Assembly (NCBI RefSeq): GCF_003797125.1
Contig: NZ_RKKE01000002.1
Coordinates: 533,661-597,660 of the forward strand
Length of the DNA stretch: 64,000 nucleotides
Reading direction: 5' to 3'
Source of the DNA: Shewanella frigidimarina
Lineage (GTDB): Bacteria > Pseudomonadota > Gammaproteobacteria > Enterobacterales > Shewanellaceae
Shown one piece after another: positions 54,650 to 64,000 of the stretch (position 1 is its first letter; each line of letters opens with the position of its first letter). Made by a program: the position numbers and the translations under genes. The notes below the pieces were generated by a model. That model saw nothing but the letters and a program-made list of their open reading frames with translations, was not told the origin of the DNA and ran no database searches.

Positions 54650-57505
54650 CTAGTCGGCAAGTGTCATCATTTCAATCTGATACCCCAGCGCTGTTAACTG
54701 CGGTACAACTGTGGTTTTATCACCCACCACCAGCATCACCATATCATTGATATTTAATAATTTACTGGCAAGTTTGTTTAACTCTTCGGTTGAAATATTT
54801 TTCACAATTTTGTCTTGTTTAGCCGTAAAACTTTTATCGAGCTGATAACGTTGGATCATTCTTAAAAAACCGGCTTTTTGATACGGGGTTTCGTATTCTA
54901 ATGCTTGGCTTTGCGCAATAGAACTGCGCATAAAGGCACTTTCTTCGTCAGTCATACCAGATGCTTGGTAAGCGTTAATTTCGTTAACAAACTCAGCTAA
55001 TGCTAACCCTGTTACATCGCTTCTTACGCTAGCATACGCCATAAACTGACCGGTATCTTCTGCGCCACCAAACTGAGTGCGCGCACCATAGGTGTAACCT
55101 TTATCTTCACGTAGATTAAGATTAATACGGCTATTAAACGCATCCCCTAATGGGTAGTTCATCAGATAAGCTTTAAAATAATCACCTGTTGCATCATAGG
55201 GTAACGACACTTGGCCGATATTAATCACCGACTGTGCCGCACCGGGTTTATCAATCAAATAAATGGTGTTTTTAAGGTGTGTTGGTAATGCAGGCAGCGC
55301 TGCAACTTGAGTCGCCTCACCTTGCCATTCATTAAACATCGACAACTTAGGCATTATTTGTTGTTGATTTAAGTCAGACACCACGACCATCTGAGCATTA
55401 CCTGCACGGTATTGCTGTTGGTAAAATTGCTTCACGTCATCTAGCGTTAATGCTGATATTGATTTAATCGTACCATCACTGCTGATCCCTAATGGGCTAT
55501 TGTTGCCATATAACAAGGCAGAAAAACCACTACGGGCTAGATAGTTAGCATCGGACATTTGATGTTGCAAACCTTGCAACTGCTGTTGTTTAACTCGTTC
55601 AAAATCTGCAGCAACAAAACCGGGACTAAACAAACGCTCTTTAACGATGGCAAGCGTGGCATCTAAGTTTGCCGTTAAACTCGACACTTTAAGGTAACTT
55701 TGTGAATCGCTGGCGCCAAAACTAATCGATGAACCCAACATATCAAGCGCCCCAGCCAAATCCTCGCTGCTGCGTTGCTCGCTCGACTCATTGAGCATTG
55801 ATGCAGTTAACTCAGCAAGACCCGCCTTGTTAATTGGGGTTAAACGATGGCCGCCATCCAAATAAATAAGCAGTTCGACAGTTGGCGTTTCGTCACTTTC
55901 AGTGCCCATTACTTTAATGCCATTTGCCAGCTTACTGTCCCATAATTGCGGCACGGTTAGTATCGGCGCCGCGGCTGATGTAGGGGTTTTATTGCGATCA
56001 AATGAAGATTTGGCGAAAGTGATATCGGTTAATCCCGTTACCGCTTCTTGCGCAATAGGCAAAGTAGTCGGTTCAAAATTATCCGCGTGGGCGATTAATT
56101 GTGTTTGCCCTTCTGGCACAATACTCATTACCACCATTGGCTTATTTTTAATGTAGGTATTAAATACCCGCATTACATCGGCTTTGGTGACGTTAGCATA
56201 ACGAGCTAAATCAGCAGCCACCATGTCAGGTTTACCAAAAAAGGTTTGGTTAGCGGCAAGTGTCGAGACTTTTCCAGCGACACTTTGCATACCAAAAATA
56301 GTGCTGGCTTCGAACTGTACTTTGACTTTTTGCAAGTCATCGTCGGTTACGCCACGTTGTTCAAACTCACTGATAGTTTCATTAATTTTGCTTTCAAGCT
56401 CAGCAAGACTGCCGCCTTTACTCGGGTTAGCGACAGCGTAAAGTGATAACTGACAAGTAAGCTCTTGGCATGGATGGCTGACTGCAGCTTGGACTGCATA
56501 ACCATCTTTGACCAAATTTTTATAGATAAGTGATGTTTTACCGCCACCGAGAATATTAGCGAGTAGATCGAGTGCGGCTTCGTCTTTGTGTTGCGCGTAA
56601 ACAGTGGGGAATCCCATGTATATTAATGGCAAATGTACTTTGTCTTCCATCGATATATAACGGGTTTTATCCAATGTCACCATGGTTTTAGCTTCAGGCT
56701 TAACCGTAGGCCCCGCTGGAATTTCACCAAAGTATTTATTTACCCATGCTAACGTTTGGATCTCATCAAAGTCGCCACCAATGGTTAAGGTCGCATTATT
56801 AGGCCCATACCAACGTTGAAAAAAATGTTTCACATCAGCAACTGTGGCGCGATCTAAATCATCTGGCCAGCCAATAACAGGCCAAGAATACGGGTGACCC
56901 GCTGGATAAAACGCTTGGTTAAAACGTTCATTTAAACGGCCATAAGGACGGTTATCAATCCGTTGTGCACGTTCATTTTTAACGGTTTCACGTTGTACTT
57001 CGAATTTTTCGCTCGTGAGGGCGGGCAGTAAAAAGCCCATACGGTCAGACTCTAACCAGAGCATCTTCTCTAATTGATTACTTGGCACGGTTTCAAAATA
57101 ATTGGTTCTGTCGGTATTGGTGGTGCCGTTTAATGTTCCGCCCGCTTCAGTAACCACTTTAAAATGCTGTTCATCACCAACGTGTTGTGAGCCTTGGAAC
57201 ATCATGTGTTCAAATAAATGTGCAAAGCCACTGCGACCGGCTAATTCACGGGCTGAACCGACATGATAGGTCACATCGACATGAGCTAATGGATCTGACT
57301 TATCTTGATGCAAAATCACGGTTAAGCCGTTGGCTAACTGATATTTTTTATAAGGAATGCTAACTTGATTTTCTGTCGGGGCCGCGGTTTCAATTAAGGT
57401 AACACCTTGGGGCAAACTCGACGACTGATACGCGTCATAGGCGCAACCACTTAATACAGCACTGATGGCCGCTGCTAACATCCATTTATTCAAATTTAGT
57501 TTCAA
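54650..57505 (-). CDS. M16 family zinc metalloprotease lipoprotein
   Basis: About 951 residues. A lipoprotein signal (MLAAAISAVLSGC) is followed by two M16 repeats. The first has the inverted zinc motif HLFEH (in SGFAHLFEHMMFQGS) with the distal glutamate in the ETVKNERAQR segment. The second (about 500-950, starting LWDSKLANGIKVMGT) lacks the motif and is the inactive half, as in pitrilysin-like enzymes. I start at TTG 57505 because AAGGAGT lies six bases upstream. The family degrades oligopeptides in the periplasm. YqaA precedes it by 55 bases on the same strand. Confidence 0.92.
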   Translation of the reverse strand: MKLNLNKWMLAAAISAVLSGCAYDAYQSSSLPQGVTLIETAAPTENQVSIPYKKYQLANGLTVILHQDKSDPLAHVDVTYHVGSARELAGRSGFAHLFEHMMFQGSQHVGDEQHFKVVTEAGGTLNGTTNTDRTNYFETVPSNQLEKMLWLESDRMGFLLPALTSEKFEVQRETVKNERAQRIDNRPYGRLNERFNQAFYPAGHPYSWPVIGWPDDLDRATVADVKHFFQRWYGPNNATLTIGGDFDEIQTLAWVNKYFGEIPAGPTVKPEAKTMVTLDKTRYISMEDKVHLPLIYMGFPTVYAQHKDEAALDLLANILGGGKTSLIYKNLVKDGYAVQAAVSHPCQELTCQLSLYAVANPSKGGSLAELESKINETISEFEQRGVTDDDLQKVKVQFEASTIFGMQSVAGKVSTLAANQTFFGKPDMVAADLARYANVTKADVMRVFNTYIKNKPMVVMSIVPEGQTQLIAHADNFEPTTLPIAQEAVTGLTDITFAKSSFDRNKTPTSAAAPILTVPQLWDSKLANGIKVMGTESDETPTVELLIYLDGGHRLTPINKAGLAELTASMLNESSEQRSSEDLAGALDMLGSSISFGASDSQSYLKVSSLTANLDATLAIVKERLFSPGFVAADFERVKQQQLQGLQHQMSDANYLARSGFSALLYGNNSPLGISSDGTIKSISALTLDDVKQFYQQQYRAGNAQMVVVSDLNQQQIMPKLSMFNEWQGEATQVAALPALPTHLKNTIYLIDKPGAAQSVINIGQVSLPYDATGDYFKAYLMNYPLGDAFNSRINLNLREDKGYTYGARTQFGGAEDTGQFMAYASVRSDVTGLALAEFVNEINAYQASGMTDEESAFMRSSIAQSQALEYETPYQKAGFLRMIQRYQLDKSFTAKQDKIVKNISTEELNKLASKLLNINDMVMLVVGDKTTVVPQLTALGYQIEMMTLAD

Positions 57506-57559
57506 AATCGACTCCTTCCTTAAAACAAAAATAACCATCGTTGCAAGAGCAACGCGGTA

Positions 57560-57988
57560 TCAATACTTAAACGTATACGTCATCAGCAATACAATGACGC
57601 TATAACGTAATAATTTACCCATAAACATAAATAATGAGGCTGGTAAGATAGGTATTTTTAACCATCCAGCCAGTAAACATAGCAAATCACCGATTATCGG
57701 TAACCAAGATAATAATAGGGCCCACATACCATATTTTTCTATCCATGCGAGTGCATAGCGGTATTGTCGACGTTGAATATCTTGTGGATTTTTGGCTAAC
57801 CGCCCTGCTCGACCAAGACCATAACTGGTTATCGCACCAAGCGTATTACCAATAGTGGCCAGTATCAATAATTCGAACCATAAAGATGGCGTTTGATTAA
57901 GTAATGCCACCAGTAACACTTCTGAGCCGCCAGGCAACAGTGTTGCAGCCAAAAAGGCGCCGCTGAACATTAACCATAAACTCGTCAT
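57560..57988 (-). CDS. yqaA: YqaA family inner-membrane protein (DedA-like fold)
   Basis: A 142-residue membrane protein with the VTT/SNARE-associated pattern: FLAATLLPGGSEVLLVALL near the N terminus, then ATIGNTLGAITSYGLGRAG and WLPIIGDLLCLLAGWLKIP. Four or so hydrophobic helices are visible. YqaA is a short relative of DedA proteins, which scramble phospholipids or support membrane potential; its own function is not shown. It is divergent from the symporter gene and upstream of the M16 gene. Confidence 0.88.
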   Translation of the reverse strand: MTSLWLMFSGAFLAATLLPGGSEVLLVALLNQTPSLWFELLILATIGNTLGAITSYGLGRAGRLAKNPQDIQRRQYRYALAWIEKYGMWALLLSWLPIIGDLLCLLAGWLKIPILPASLFMFMGKLLRYSVIVLLMTYTFKY

Positions 57989-58555
57989 CGATAGATCTTA
58001 TTGTGCACTAGCATATTCATTCCAATGACTATTCATTTTATTTTTATCGTACCTTCACAATGAATATCTGCACAGCACAATATGAAGATATTGAACGCGG
58101 TACCCCCTAAAGACCACTCACGACTATCTCAATCGCAACTTAGACATAATCCCGATACAGTTCATTGTTACGTAAATATGCAAGGTTACCCCAACTCAAT
58201 ATACAAAAATTGAGCAACAACAGCGCGAATTCGTTAATAAATAGTAAAAAAACTTAAAGTTATAATAACAAACTCAGTTATTCATATAAGTTATAATAAA
58301 ATAACGTTGTTTGTCATTCGCTCACTTCATACAATGCGATTAATATTTATTAACCTCAGCGGGTTTATTAAGGCATTATTTAGCGTAAATACCACGCATA
58401 GCCATAAGAAACTAAACCGAATACCGCAACACATCGCCATTGTAGGGTTTAGCTTTTAAGTAATTAATCACTCATTAATGAACATAATGAGTTACGTACA
58501 ACGATGTTGCCTAATCAGATTTAGCGACGTCACAATGACATAATTTGGAACTTTC
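57989..58555. other. Divergent intergenic region between yqaA and the symporter gene
   Basis: About 570 AT-rich bases without coding frames. Repeated GTTATAATAA motifs occur near 58258-58300. I saw no firm operator or terminator. Confidence 0.4.
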
Positions 58556-59803
58556 ATGATATTGCAAACGCTCAAACGCATCCCTTTTTGGCAGAAAGTC
58601 ATTGCAGGTTTTGTTTTAGGAACACTCACCGGCGTCGGATTAGGCGAGTCAGCCGTGATGTTAAAGCCTCTTGGCGATCTGTTTATCAGTGCCATTAAAA
58701 TGCTGGTTGCCCCTTTGGTATTTTGTGCCATTGTGGTGAGCATTACCTCGCTGGGCTCACAAGGTAATTTAAAGCGCTTAAGTTTTAAAACTTTAGCCAT
58801 GTTTATGTTTACCGGCACCATTGCTTCATTTATTGGTTTAACTGTCGGCAGTCTTATCGACATGGGCGGTAACCTAGCCTTAGCCACATCAGAAGTTCGC
58901 GAACGTGATATTCCAGGCTTTGCTCAGGTATTACTCAATATGATCCCGGTGAATCCGTTTGCCTCATTAGCCGACGGCAATGTGCTTCAAATTATTGTCT
59001 TTGCCGCGTTAATTGGCATTGCCATTAATGCTGTGGGCGAGAAAGCAGCACCGCTTAAAAACGTGATTGAAGCTGGCGCTGAAGTGATGTTTCAACTAAC
59101 GCGTATGGTATTAAAACTGACACCTATTGGTGTATTTGGTTTAATGGCTTGGGTTGTGGGCGAGTATGGCTTAAGTACATTATTACCATTGGGTAAGTTT
59201 ATTATTGCGATTTATATTGCCGCGTTAATTCATATTATCTTTGTGTATGGCGGTTTAGTTAAATTTGCTGCGGGTTTAAGTCCACTGCAATTTTTCCGTA
59301 AAGCCATGCCGGCTCAAATTGTGGCCTTTAGTACCGCATCAAGCTTTGGTACTTTACCTGCCAGCACACGTAGTACTGAAGCAATGGGCGTATCGAAACG
59401 TTACAGTGCTTTTGTACTGCCACTCGGCGCAACCATGAACATGGACGGTTGTGGCGGTATTTATCCTGCTATTGCGGCCATTTTTATTGCGCAAATTTAC
59501 GGTATTCCGCTTGATATGACGGACTACATGTTGATTGCGGTAACGGCAACGGTAGCGTCTGTCGGCACAGCAGGAGTTCCTGGTAGTGCGATGGTGATGT
59601 TAACTGTCACTTTGGGCGTGATAGGCTTACCACTAGAAGGTATTGCCTTCATCGCAGCCATAGACCGTATTATTGATATGATCCGCACGGCAACTAACGT
59701 GACTGGCGATATGATGACTGCGGTTGTGATTGGTAAATCGGAAGGCCAATTGGACGTAGAGCAGTTTTATTCAGATGAAAAACCGGTTGAGCAAGCCGCT
59801 TAA
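58556..59803 (+). CDS. Dicarboxylate/amino acid:cation symporter (DAACS family)
   Basis: A 415-residue transporter of the DAACS/SLC1 family. Eight transmembrane helices plus two hairpin loops are expected; visible family motifs are AFSTASSFGTLPASTRSTEAMG (hairpin 1, serine-rich), LPLGATMNMDGCGG (helix 7, NMDG), and VGTAGVPGSAMVML (hairpin 2). The final helix DRIIDMIRTATNVTGDMMTAVVIGKSEG carries the substrate Asp/Arg region. Substrates in the family are glutamate, aspartate, or C4-dicarboxylates with sodium or protons; this one is not distinguishable by eye. It is monocistronic with a clear terminator. Confidence 0.9.
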   Translation: MILQTLKRIPFWQKVIAGFVLGTLTGVGLGESAVMLKPLGDLFISAIKMLVAPLVFCAIVVSITSLGSQGNLKRLSFKTLAMFMFTGTIASFIGLTVGSLIDMGGNLALATSEVRERDIPGFAQVLLNMIPVNPFASLADGNVLQIIVFAALIGIAINAVGEKAAPLKNVIEAGAEVMFQLTRMVLKLTPIGVFGLMAWVVGEYGLSTLLPLGKFIIAIYIAALIHIIFVYGGLVKFAAGLSPLQFFRKAMPAQIVAFSTASSFGTLPASTRSTEAMGVSKRYSAFVLPLGATMNMDGCGGIYPAIAAIFIAQIYGIPLDMTDYMLIAVTATVASVGTAGVPGSAMVMLTVTLGVIGLPLEGIAFIAAIDRIIDMIRTATNVTGDMMTAVVIGKSEGQLDVEQFYSDEKPVEQAA

Positions 59804-59857
59804 CAATATTTCCATTGTATGGTTTGACCTAAAATACCTAGATTGTTTTTAAACAAG

Positions 59858-59883
59858 CCAGCACTTTTTAGTGCTGGTTTTTT
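59858..59883 (+). terminator. Terminator after the symporter gene
   Basis: Stem CCAGCAC / GTGCTGG with a 6-base loop followed by T6. Confidence 0.88.
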
Positions 59884-60018
59884 AGTGTCCATCGTCAAAA
59901 TAGTTGAATGCAAAAAAATGAGTGAAAGCTATTGAGGAGACGCTGGAATGACTTAAATGGCAAAAGGCTACGCATCCAAAAAGAGCTCAGTCGAAAGTCC
60001 GACTACACCAGAGAAGAT

Positions 60019-60339
60019 CTATTTAGAACTCGACAGTTTCAATCCGATAATGCCAATAACAATCAACAGTAGACTCACTAATCGAATCAATGTTACTGAC
60101 TCATTAAACAATACCATTCCTAGTACTGCTGTCCCTACCATTCCCACGCCAACCCAAATAGCGTAAGCCGTTCCAACGGGCAACGATTTCATCGCAATGC
60201 CCAGTAAGCCAATGCTAATCAACATGGCGACGATAGTACCGACACTTGGCCATAAGCGAGTAAAACCTTCGCTATATTTAAGTCCTATAGCCCATACTAT
60301 TTCAAATAATCCCGCTATCACCAAAATAAACCAAGCCAT
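60019..60339 (-). CDS. gdx: Guanidinium exporter Gdx (SugE, SMR family)
   Basis: A 106-residue four-helix SMR transporter. [27 protein letters not shown] contains the essential glutamate (E13 in AGLFE), followed by helix 2 and the [26 protein letters not shown] motif. The SugE/Gdx subtype exports guanidinium. The guanidine-II riboswitch just upstream supports this strongly. I start at ATG 60339 because AGAGGTG lies four bases upstream; the longer reading would run through the riboswitch. It is transcribed alone, converging on the symporter gene. Confidence 0.95.
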   Translation of the reverse strand: MAWFILVIAGLFEIVWAIGLKYSEGFTRLWPSVGTIVAMLISIGLLGIAMKSLPVGTAYAIWVGVGMVGTAVLGMVLFNESVTLIRLVSLLLIVIGIIGLKLSSSK

Positions 60340-60356
60340 ACACACCTCTGTGTTAC

Positions 60357-60400
60357 GGGGCCGTCCCCAGATGAAATAGAGAGGTAAGGTCGTCTTCACG
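60357..60400 (-). promoter_or_regulatory. Guanidine-II (mini-ykkC) riboswitch
   Basis: On the minus strand two short hairpins with ACGR loops lie in tandem: P1 GUGAAG-ACGA-CCUUAC (60384-60399) and P2 GGGG-ACGG-CCCC (60357-60368), linked by 15 bases. P1 has one A/C mismatch and a G-U pair; P2 is perfect. P2 ends 17 bases before the gdx start, right before the AGAGG ribosome binding site. This is the hallmark of guanidine-II RNA, which exposes the ribosome binding site when guanidinium is bound. A TATAAT-like -10 box is visible further upstream (60441-60446). Confidence 0.88.
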
Positions 60401-60483
60401 TCACATAAACAGATATCGGTATCGCAAAAAAATCTAAGCCATTATATTGTGATTAGGGCATTCACTGAATAGGTTGCGAGCTA

Positions 60484-60915
60484 CTATTGGTACGTTTTAC
60501 CCTGACGCATCAACCAACCATTAATGTGGCGGCAATTAGGTTCGTGGTGAGTCCAATGCACAACACCGCCTTTGTTATTCCATTTATACACACCGTAAAA
60601 TTGTATCTCATCACCGACAGATATCGCATCAATCCGTGGTGCTAAATCAATCTTTGATGTCTAGCACCTTTATTATCATCTGGTAGCAGCTTAACTACGG
60701 TTCCTAGACTTTGTACTTGAACATTGTCCTGCATGTGCTCAAAAGCTTGCTGGATTAATACATTATTTGGGGCTGCTGAGTGTTGAATTGTACAACTGGA
60801 TTCGAATGAGCTGGTTGATGTATCGCTAAATGATTTAGCTGTACTATGTTGTGGTAAAACGAACCATTGATATGACAAAACAATTGTAACGAGTAACGCG
60901 AGCCATTTTTTTCAT
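60484..60915 (-). pseudogene. DUF3465 protein gene, disrupted by a frameshift and an internal deletion
   Basis: Read across frames the region encodes a recognisable DUF3465 protein: start MKK, then WLALLVTIVLSYQWFVLPQ (signal-like), DDNKGARHQR, and after a break IDLAPRIDAISVGDE, FYGVYKWNNKGGVVHWTHHEP and GWLMRQGKTYQ with the stop at 60484-60486. Two lesions are seen: a run of seven A bases after the ATG (60915) where six would keep the frame, and a deletion of about 46 bases near 60660 (the FIVRLASGQTLLIAHN region usual in the family is missing). It is therefore broken and recent. Confidence 0.8.
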
Positions 60916-60950
60916 GGGTTTTGCTGTCCTTAGCCTAATTAACAAGGTAG

Positions 60951-61154
60951 TTAAACGGAATGGTATCCGACAATAACCACAAACAAGAGCACTATATTAT
61001 TGAGATAGTGAGTAACAAACACCGTGTTTGAACAGTCACTTTCAACCAAGTTCTCTGTGTAAGTGATAAATAGACAACTGCAACCATAAAAGATCTGAAT
61101 CCATCGAAAATGAATAGCGGCCAATAAAATAACCACCCAAACAAAATGTATCAA
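60951..61154 (-). pseudogene. Short hydrophobic remnant, possibly a decayed DUF1294-like gene
   Basis: A 67-codon frame with two hydrophobic ends (HFVWVVILLAAIHF and NNIVLLFVVIVGY) and a middle resembling the joined ends of a DUF1294 protein (FYG-x-SLITY-like start and TVFW-like finish). The conserved core is absent. It has no clear ribosome binding site and lies between the oadB terminator and the DUF3465 pseudogene. I am not confident in the family. Confidence 0.25.
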
Positions 61155-61173
61155 AAAAGTGACTTAATATAAA

Positions 61174-61213
61174 ACAAAACAGCCCAAACGGATTAAAGTT
61201 TGGGCTGTTTTGT
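61174..61213. terminator. Terminator downstream of oadB
   Basis: Stem ACAGCCCAAAC / GTTTGGGCTGT with an eight-base loop flanked by A and T runs; it can work both ways. It lies 34 bases past the oadB stop. Confidence 0.9.
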
Positions 61214-61246
61214 TAACGTCAAATATAAGCTATAAAAACAAACTAC

Positions 61247-62377
61247 TTAGCCTAGCACCGCCAATAATACACCTGCAGCAACGGCACTACCTAGCACACC
61301 TGCAACGTTAGGCCCCATGGCATGCATGAGTAAGAAGTTTTGGTTGTTAGCCTCTAAACCAACCTTATTGACTACTCGTGCAGCCATTGGTACAGCAGAT
61401 ACGCCTGCAGCGCCAATAAGCGGGTTAATTTTTCCACCAGAGAGTTTACTCATTAATTTAGCCATCAATACCCCTGAAGCGGTACCAATACTAAACGCAA
61501 CCGCGCCGAGAATTAAAATACCTAGCGTTTCGATACGCAGAAATTGATCTGCTGAAAGCTTAGACCCAACAGCAAGACCTAAAAAGATCGTCACTATGTT
61601 GATTAATTCATTTTGTGCCGTTTTCGATAAACGATCCACCACACCCGATTCGCGCATTAAATTGCCCAAACAGAACATACCAATTAATGGGGTTGCTGCG
61701 GGTAAAAATAAAATGGTTAACCCTAATACCATCAGTGGAAAGATAATTTTCTCTTTCTTACTGACTTCACGCAATTGTTCCATTTTAATTTCACGTTCTG
61801 CTTTGGTAGTGAGCAGTTTCATGATCGGCGGCTGAATTAATGGCACTAACGCCATGTATGAATATGCAGCAACGGCAATCGCCCCTAACAATTCAGGCGC
61901 CAGTTTAGAGGCTAAGAAAATCGCCGTCGGACCATCTGCGCCACCAATAATGGCAATAGCCGCAGCATCTTGCATACTAAACTCAAACCCAGGCACCCAA
62001 TTTAAGGCAATAGCACCAATTAAGGTTGAGAAAATCCCAAATTGTGCCGCTGCGCCTAACAATAATGTTTTAGGATTAGCAATGAGTGCCCCAAAATCAG
62101 TTAATGCACCAACACCCATGAAGATAAGCAATGGGAACACCCCAGTCTCAATCCCGACATGATAAGCGTAATACAGTAAGCCACCTTCGTCGGTAAAACC
62201 TGCATTAGGAATGTTGGCTAATATGGCACCAAATCCAATAGGTAATAACAATAACGGCTCAAATCCTTTAATTATCGCTAGAAATAACAATAAACAACCC
62301 ACAGCCATCATTAACAGTTGGCCACCAGTAAAGTTAGCGACACCTGTTTCAGCCCAAAAAGCCAATAATCCTTCCAT
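61247..62377 (-). CDS. oadB: Sodium-pumping oxaloacetate decarboxylase, beta subunit
   Basis: OadB is the membrane subunit that decarboxylates carboxybiotin and pumps sodium. The 376 residues form about nine or more transmembrane helices. Family motifs: [13 protein letters not shown] near the start, [38 protein letters not shown] (with the conserved aspartate of the sodium path), [13 protein letters not shown], and the C-terminal [22 protein letters not shown]. It lies nine bases after oadA on the same strand, so the two are co-transcribed. GAGGTC precedes the ATG. Confidence 0.96.
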   Translation of the reverse strand: MEGLLAFWAETGVANFTGGQLLMMAVGCLLLFLAIIKGFEPLLLLPIGFGAILANIPNAGFTDEGGLLYYAYHVGIETGVFPLLIFMGVGALTDFGALIANPKTLLLGAAAQFGIFSTLIGAIALNWVPGFEFSMQDAAAIAIIGGADGPTAIFLASKLAPELLGAIAVAAYSYMALVPLIQPPIMKLLTTKAEREIKMEQLREVSKKEKIIFPLMVLGLTILFLPAATPLIGMFCLGNLMRESGVVDRLSKTAQNELINIVTIFLGLAVGSKLSADQFLRIETLGILILGAVAFSIGTASGVLMAKLMSKLSGGKINPLIGAAGVSAVPMAARVVNKVGLEANNQNFLLMHAMGPNVAGVLGSAVAAGVLLAVLG

Positions 62378-62386
62378 TTCGACCTC

Positions 62387-64000
62387 TTATGCTAGTGATA
62401 ACAATGTTGAACCTACAGTTACACTGTCACCCTGCTTAACCGCTAACTGAGTTACAACACCATCTTGTTGAGCACGAATTTCGGTTTCCATTTTCATCGC
62501 TTCGAGGATGATGATCACTTCACCGGTTTTAACCGCTTGACCATTACTGACTAACACTTTGAAAATATTTCCCGATAACGGCGCGGCCATGGTGCATTTA
62601 ATCTCACCCGTTGGCGCTGAGGCGACCGTTGCAGACGCTGCCGCAATAGGTGCTGATGCTGGCGCGATATGACCGATCTCACCACCTTCACTCACTTCGA
62701 CCACAAAATGTTGACCATCGACATCGACGGTATAGGTCTGTGGGCCTTTATCGACTTTCACTTGTAAATCATCTGCACTTGGGACAGGTTCAAATGCATC
62801 TGGATTGCCGCGATTTTTAAGAAACTTAAGACCAATTTGATTGAATAACGCGTAAGTCATTACATCGTCATCTTGTTCTGCAGCTAAGCTAAAGCCCTGC
62901 TCTTTGGCTGCTTCTGCAAGCTCTACACGTAACTTATCAAGTTCTGGTGCAATTAAATCGGCTGGACGACACGTAATAGGCTGCTCGCCTTTTAACACTC
63001 GGGCTTGTAGTTCGGCATTAACAGGCGCTGGCGTCGCACCATATTCGCCTTTTAGTACGCCTTCGGTCTCTTTGGTCATCGACTTGTAACGCTCACCCAT
63101 CAGCACGTTGATCACTGACTGTGAACCTACAATTTGCGAGGTAGGCGTAACTAAAGGTAAGAAGCCAAGATCTGCGCGTACCCGTGGGATCTCTTCAAGC
63201 ACGGCATCCATTTTGTCTGCTGCGCCCTGCTCTTTTAATTGATTTTCCATATTGGTTAGCATGCCACCAGGCACTTGAGCACGTAAAATACGTGAATCAA
63301 TGCCCTTCAATGCACCTTCAAAACGAACGTATTTTTTACGTACTTCACGAAAATAGGCTGCTATTTCTTCTAGCAACACCATATCGTAACCTGTTGCTCT
63401 GTCGGTATCTTCAACCATTGCGACTAACGTTTCGGTAGCGCTGTGGCCGTAGGTTTGGCTCATTGAGGATATTGCGGTATCAAGCACATCAACACCCGCT
63501 TCAATCGCTTTTTGATATGTAGCGCTGCTTAAGCCCGTTGTGGCATGACAATGCATCGACACCATTAAATCCGTTTGTGATTTTAATCGACTAATAAGGT
63601 CGTAAGCTTGCATTGGCTTAAGTAAACCCGCCATATCTTTAATACATAAAGAGTCTGCGCCCATATCTTCTAGGCGTTTAGCCATATCAACCCAAGTATC
63701 AACGTTGTGAACAGGGCTAGTGGTAAATGAAATGGTACCTTGGGCGTGGCCGCCCACGTTTTTAACCGCTTTAACCGCTGTTTCAAGGTTACGTACATCG
63801 TTCATTGCATCGAAGATACGAAATACATCAACGCCATTGGTATGAGCTCGTTCAACAAAACGCGTAACGACATCATCGGCATAATGTCGATAACCCAATA
63901 AATTCTGACCTCGAAGCAACATTTGTTGCGGAGTATTAGGCATGGCTTTTTTCAATTCGCGAATACGATCCCATGGATCTTCGCCTAAATATCGAATGCA
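62387..64000 (-). CDS. oadA: Oxaloacetate decarboxylase, alpha subunit (partial, 5' end outside)
   Basis: OadA transfers CO2 from oxaloacetate to biotin. The frame is open to the right edge, beginning [21 protein letters not shown], so about 60 N-terminal residues are missing. What is present covers the carboxyltransferase TIM barrel ([41 protein letters not shown]), the helical conserved carboxylase domain, an A/P-rich linker, and the C-terminal biotinyl domain with the biotinylated lysine in EAMKMETEI. oadG is expected beyond the window edge. With OadB it couples decarboxylation to a sodium gradient. Confidence 0.96.
   Translation of the reverse strand, partial: CIRYLGEDPWDRIRELKKAMPNTPQQMLLRGQNLLGYRHYADDVVTRFVERAHTNGVDVFRIFDAMNDVRNLETAVKAVKNVGGHAQGTISFTTSPVHNVDTWVDMAKRLEDMGADSLCIKDMAGLLKPMQAYDLISRLKSQTDLMVSMHCHATTGLSSATYQKAIEAGVDVLDTAISSMSQTYGHSATETLVAMVEDTDRATGYDMVLLEEIAAYFREVRKKYVRFEGALKGIDSRILRAQVPGGMLTNMENQLKEQGAADKMDAVLEEIPRVRADLGFLPLVTPTSQIVGSQSVINVLMGERYKSMTKETEGVLKGEYGATPAPVNAELQARVLKGEQPITCRPADLIAPELDKLRVELAEAAKEQGFSLAAEQDDDVMTYALFNQIGLKFLKNRGNPDAFEPVPSADDLQVKVDKGPQTYTVDVDGQHFVVEVSEGGEIGHIAPASAPIAAASATVASAPTGEIKCTMAAPLSGNIFKVLVSNGQAVKTGEVIIILEAMKMETEIRAQQDGVVTQLAVKQGDSVTVGSTLLSLA

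Noticed and set aside
60642..60878. A real 78-residue protein
   Set aside because: It is the middle of a DUF3465 gene read between a frameshift and a deletion; the C-terminal half continues in another frame.
1..64000. CRISPR arrays, rRNA operons, tRNA genes and intact insertion sequences
   Set aside because: Scanned by eye on both strands; apart from tmRNA no tRNA T-arm with matching acceptor stem, no regularly spaced repeats and no transposase frames were found.

Overview
The window reads as chromosome of a marine gammaproteobacterium, almost certainly Shewanella. The grounds are the conserved cluster der-bamB-yfgM-hisS-ispG-rodZ-pilW-rlmN, the tmRNA tag ANDSNYSLAA, the moderate AT content, and a split-borosin pair like sonM/sonA of S. 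oneidensis next to aceB/aceA. The genus is my inference from gene order and remembered protein similarity; no search was run.

Layout. 1-9.4 kb: minus-strand housekeeping cluster (tRNA charging, isoprenoid synthesis, outer-membrane assembly, pilus and cell-shape proteins, GTPase Der, RlmN). 9.5-17.7 kb: mostly plus-strand singletons (CNNM/CBS transporter, 5'-nucleotidase, NrfJ-like protein, GNAT, a plasmid-like ParA with a ribbon-helix-helix partner, an MtfA-like peptidase, an NTF2-like protein). 17.8-22.8 kb: HDOD-GAF protein and the glyoxylate shunt (aceB, aceA). 22.8-24.1 kb: a 1.3 kb stretch without genes. 24.1-27.3 kb: the most interesting locus, a split-borosin RiPP system (methyltransferase SonM, 70-aa precursor SonA) followed directly by a TPR-GGDEF protein. 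27.5-30.3 kb: bamE, rnfH/ratA, smpB and ssrA, the usual trans-translation neighbourhood, followed by an accessory DUF2971 gene downstream of tmRNA. 31.9-42.4 kb: small regulators, an LRR-kinase fusion, an ene-reductase with its TetR repressor and paired operators, a YebC-like protein, a membrane diguanylate cyclase flanked by short repeats, HPF, DsbA-like and OsmC-like proteins.

42.5-49.3 kb: tricorn-like S41 protease and a vWA lipoprotein/ECF sigma/anti-sigma operon. 49.6-57.9 kb: purEK, an SLT-type lipoprotein, gshA with a coupled lipoprotein, an M16 zinc protease, YqaA. 58.5-64 kb: a dicarboxylate/amino-acid symporter, a guanidinium exporter under a guanidine-II (mini-ykkC) riboswitch, a freshly broken DUF3465 gene, and the sodium-pumping oxaloacetate decarboxylase genes oadB and oadA (oadA runs off the window end).

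How the parts work together. AceB/AceA bypass the decarboxylating TCA steps, and OadAB couples oxaloacetate decarboxylation to sodium export. BamB, BamE and YfgM serve outer-membrane and periplasmic protein biogenesis. SmpB with tmRNA rescues stalled ribosomes. SonM methylates backbone amides near the C terminus of SonA; the product's role is unknown. The adjoining TPR-GGDEF gene is the best local candidate for a functional link. Many terminators are clear hairpins with T-tracts, so transcription units are well delimited.
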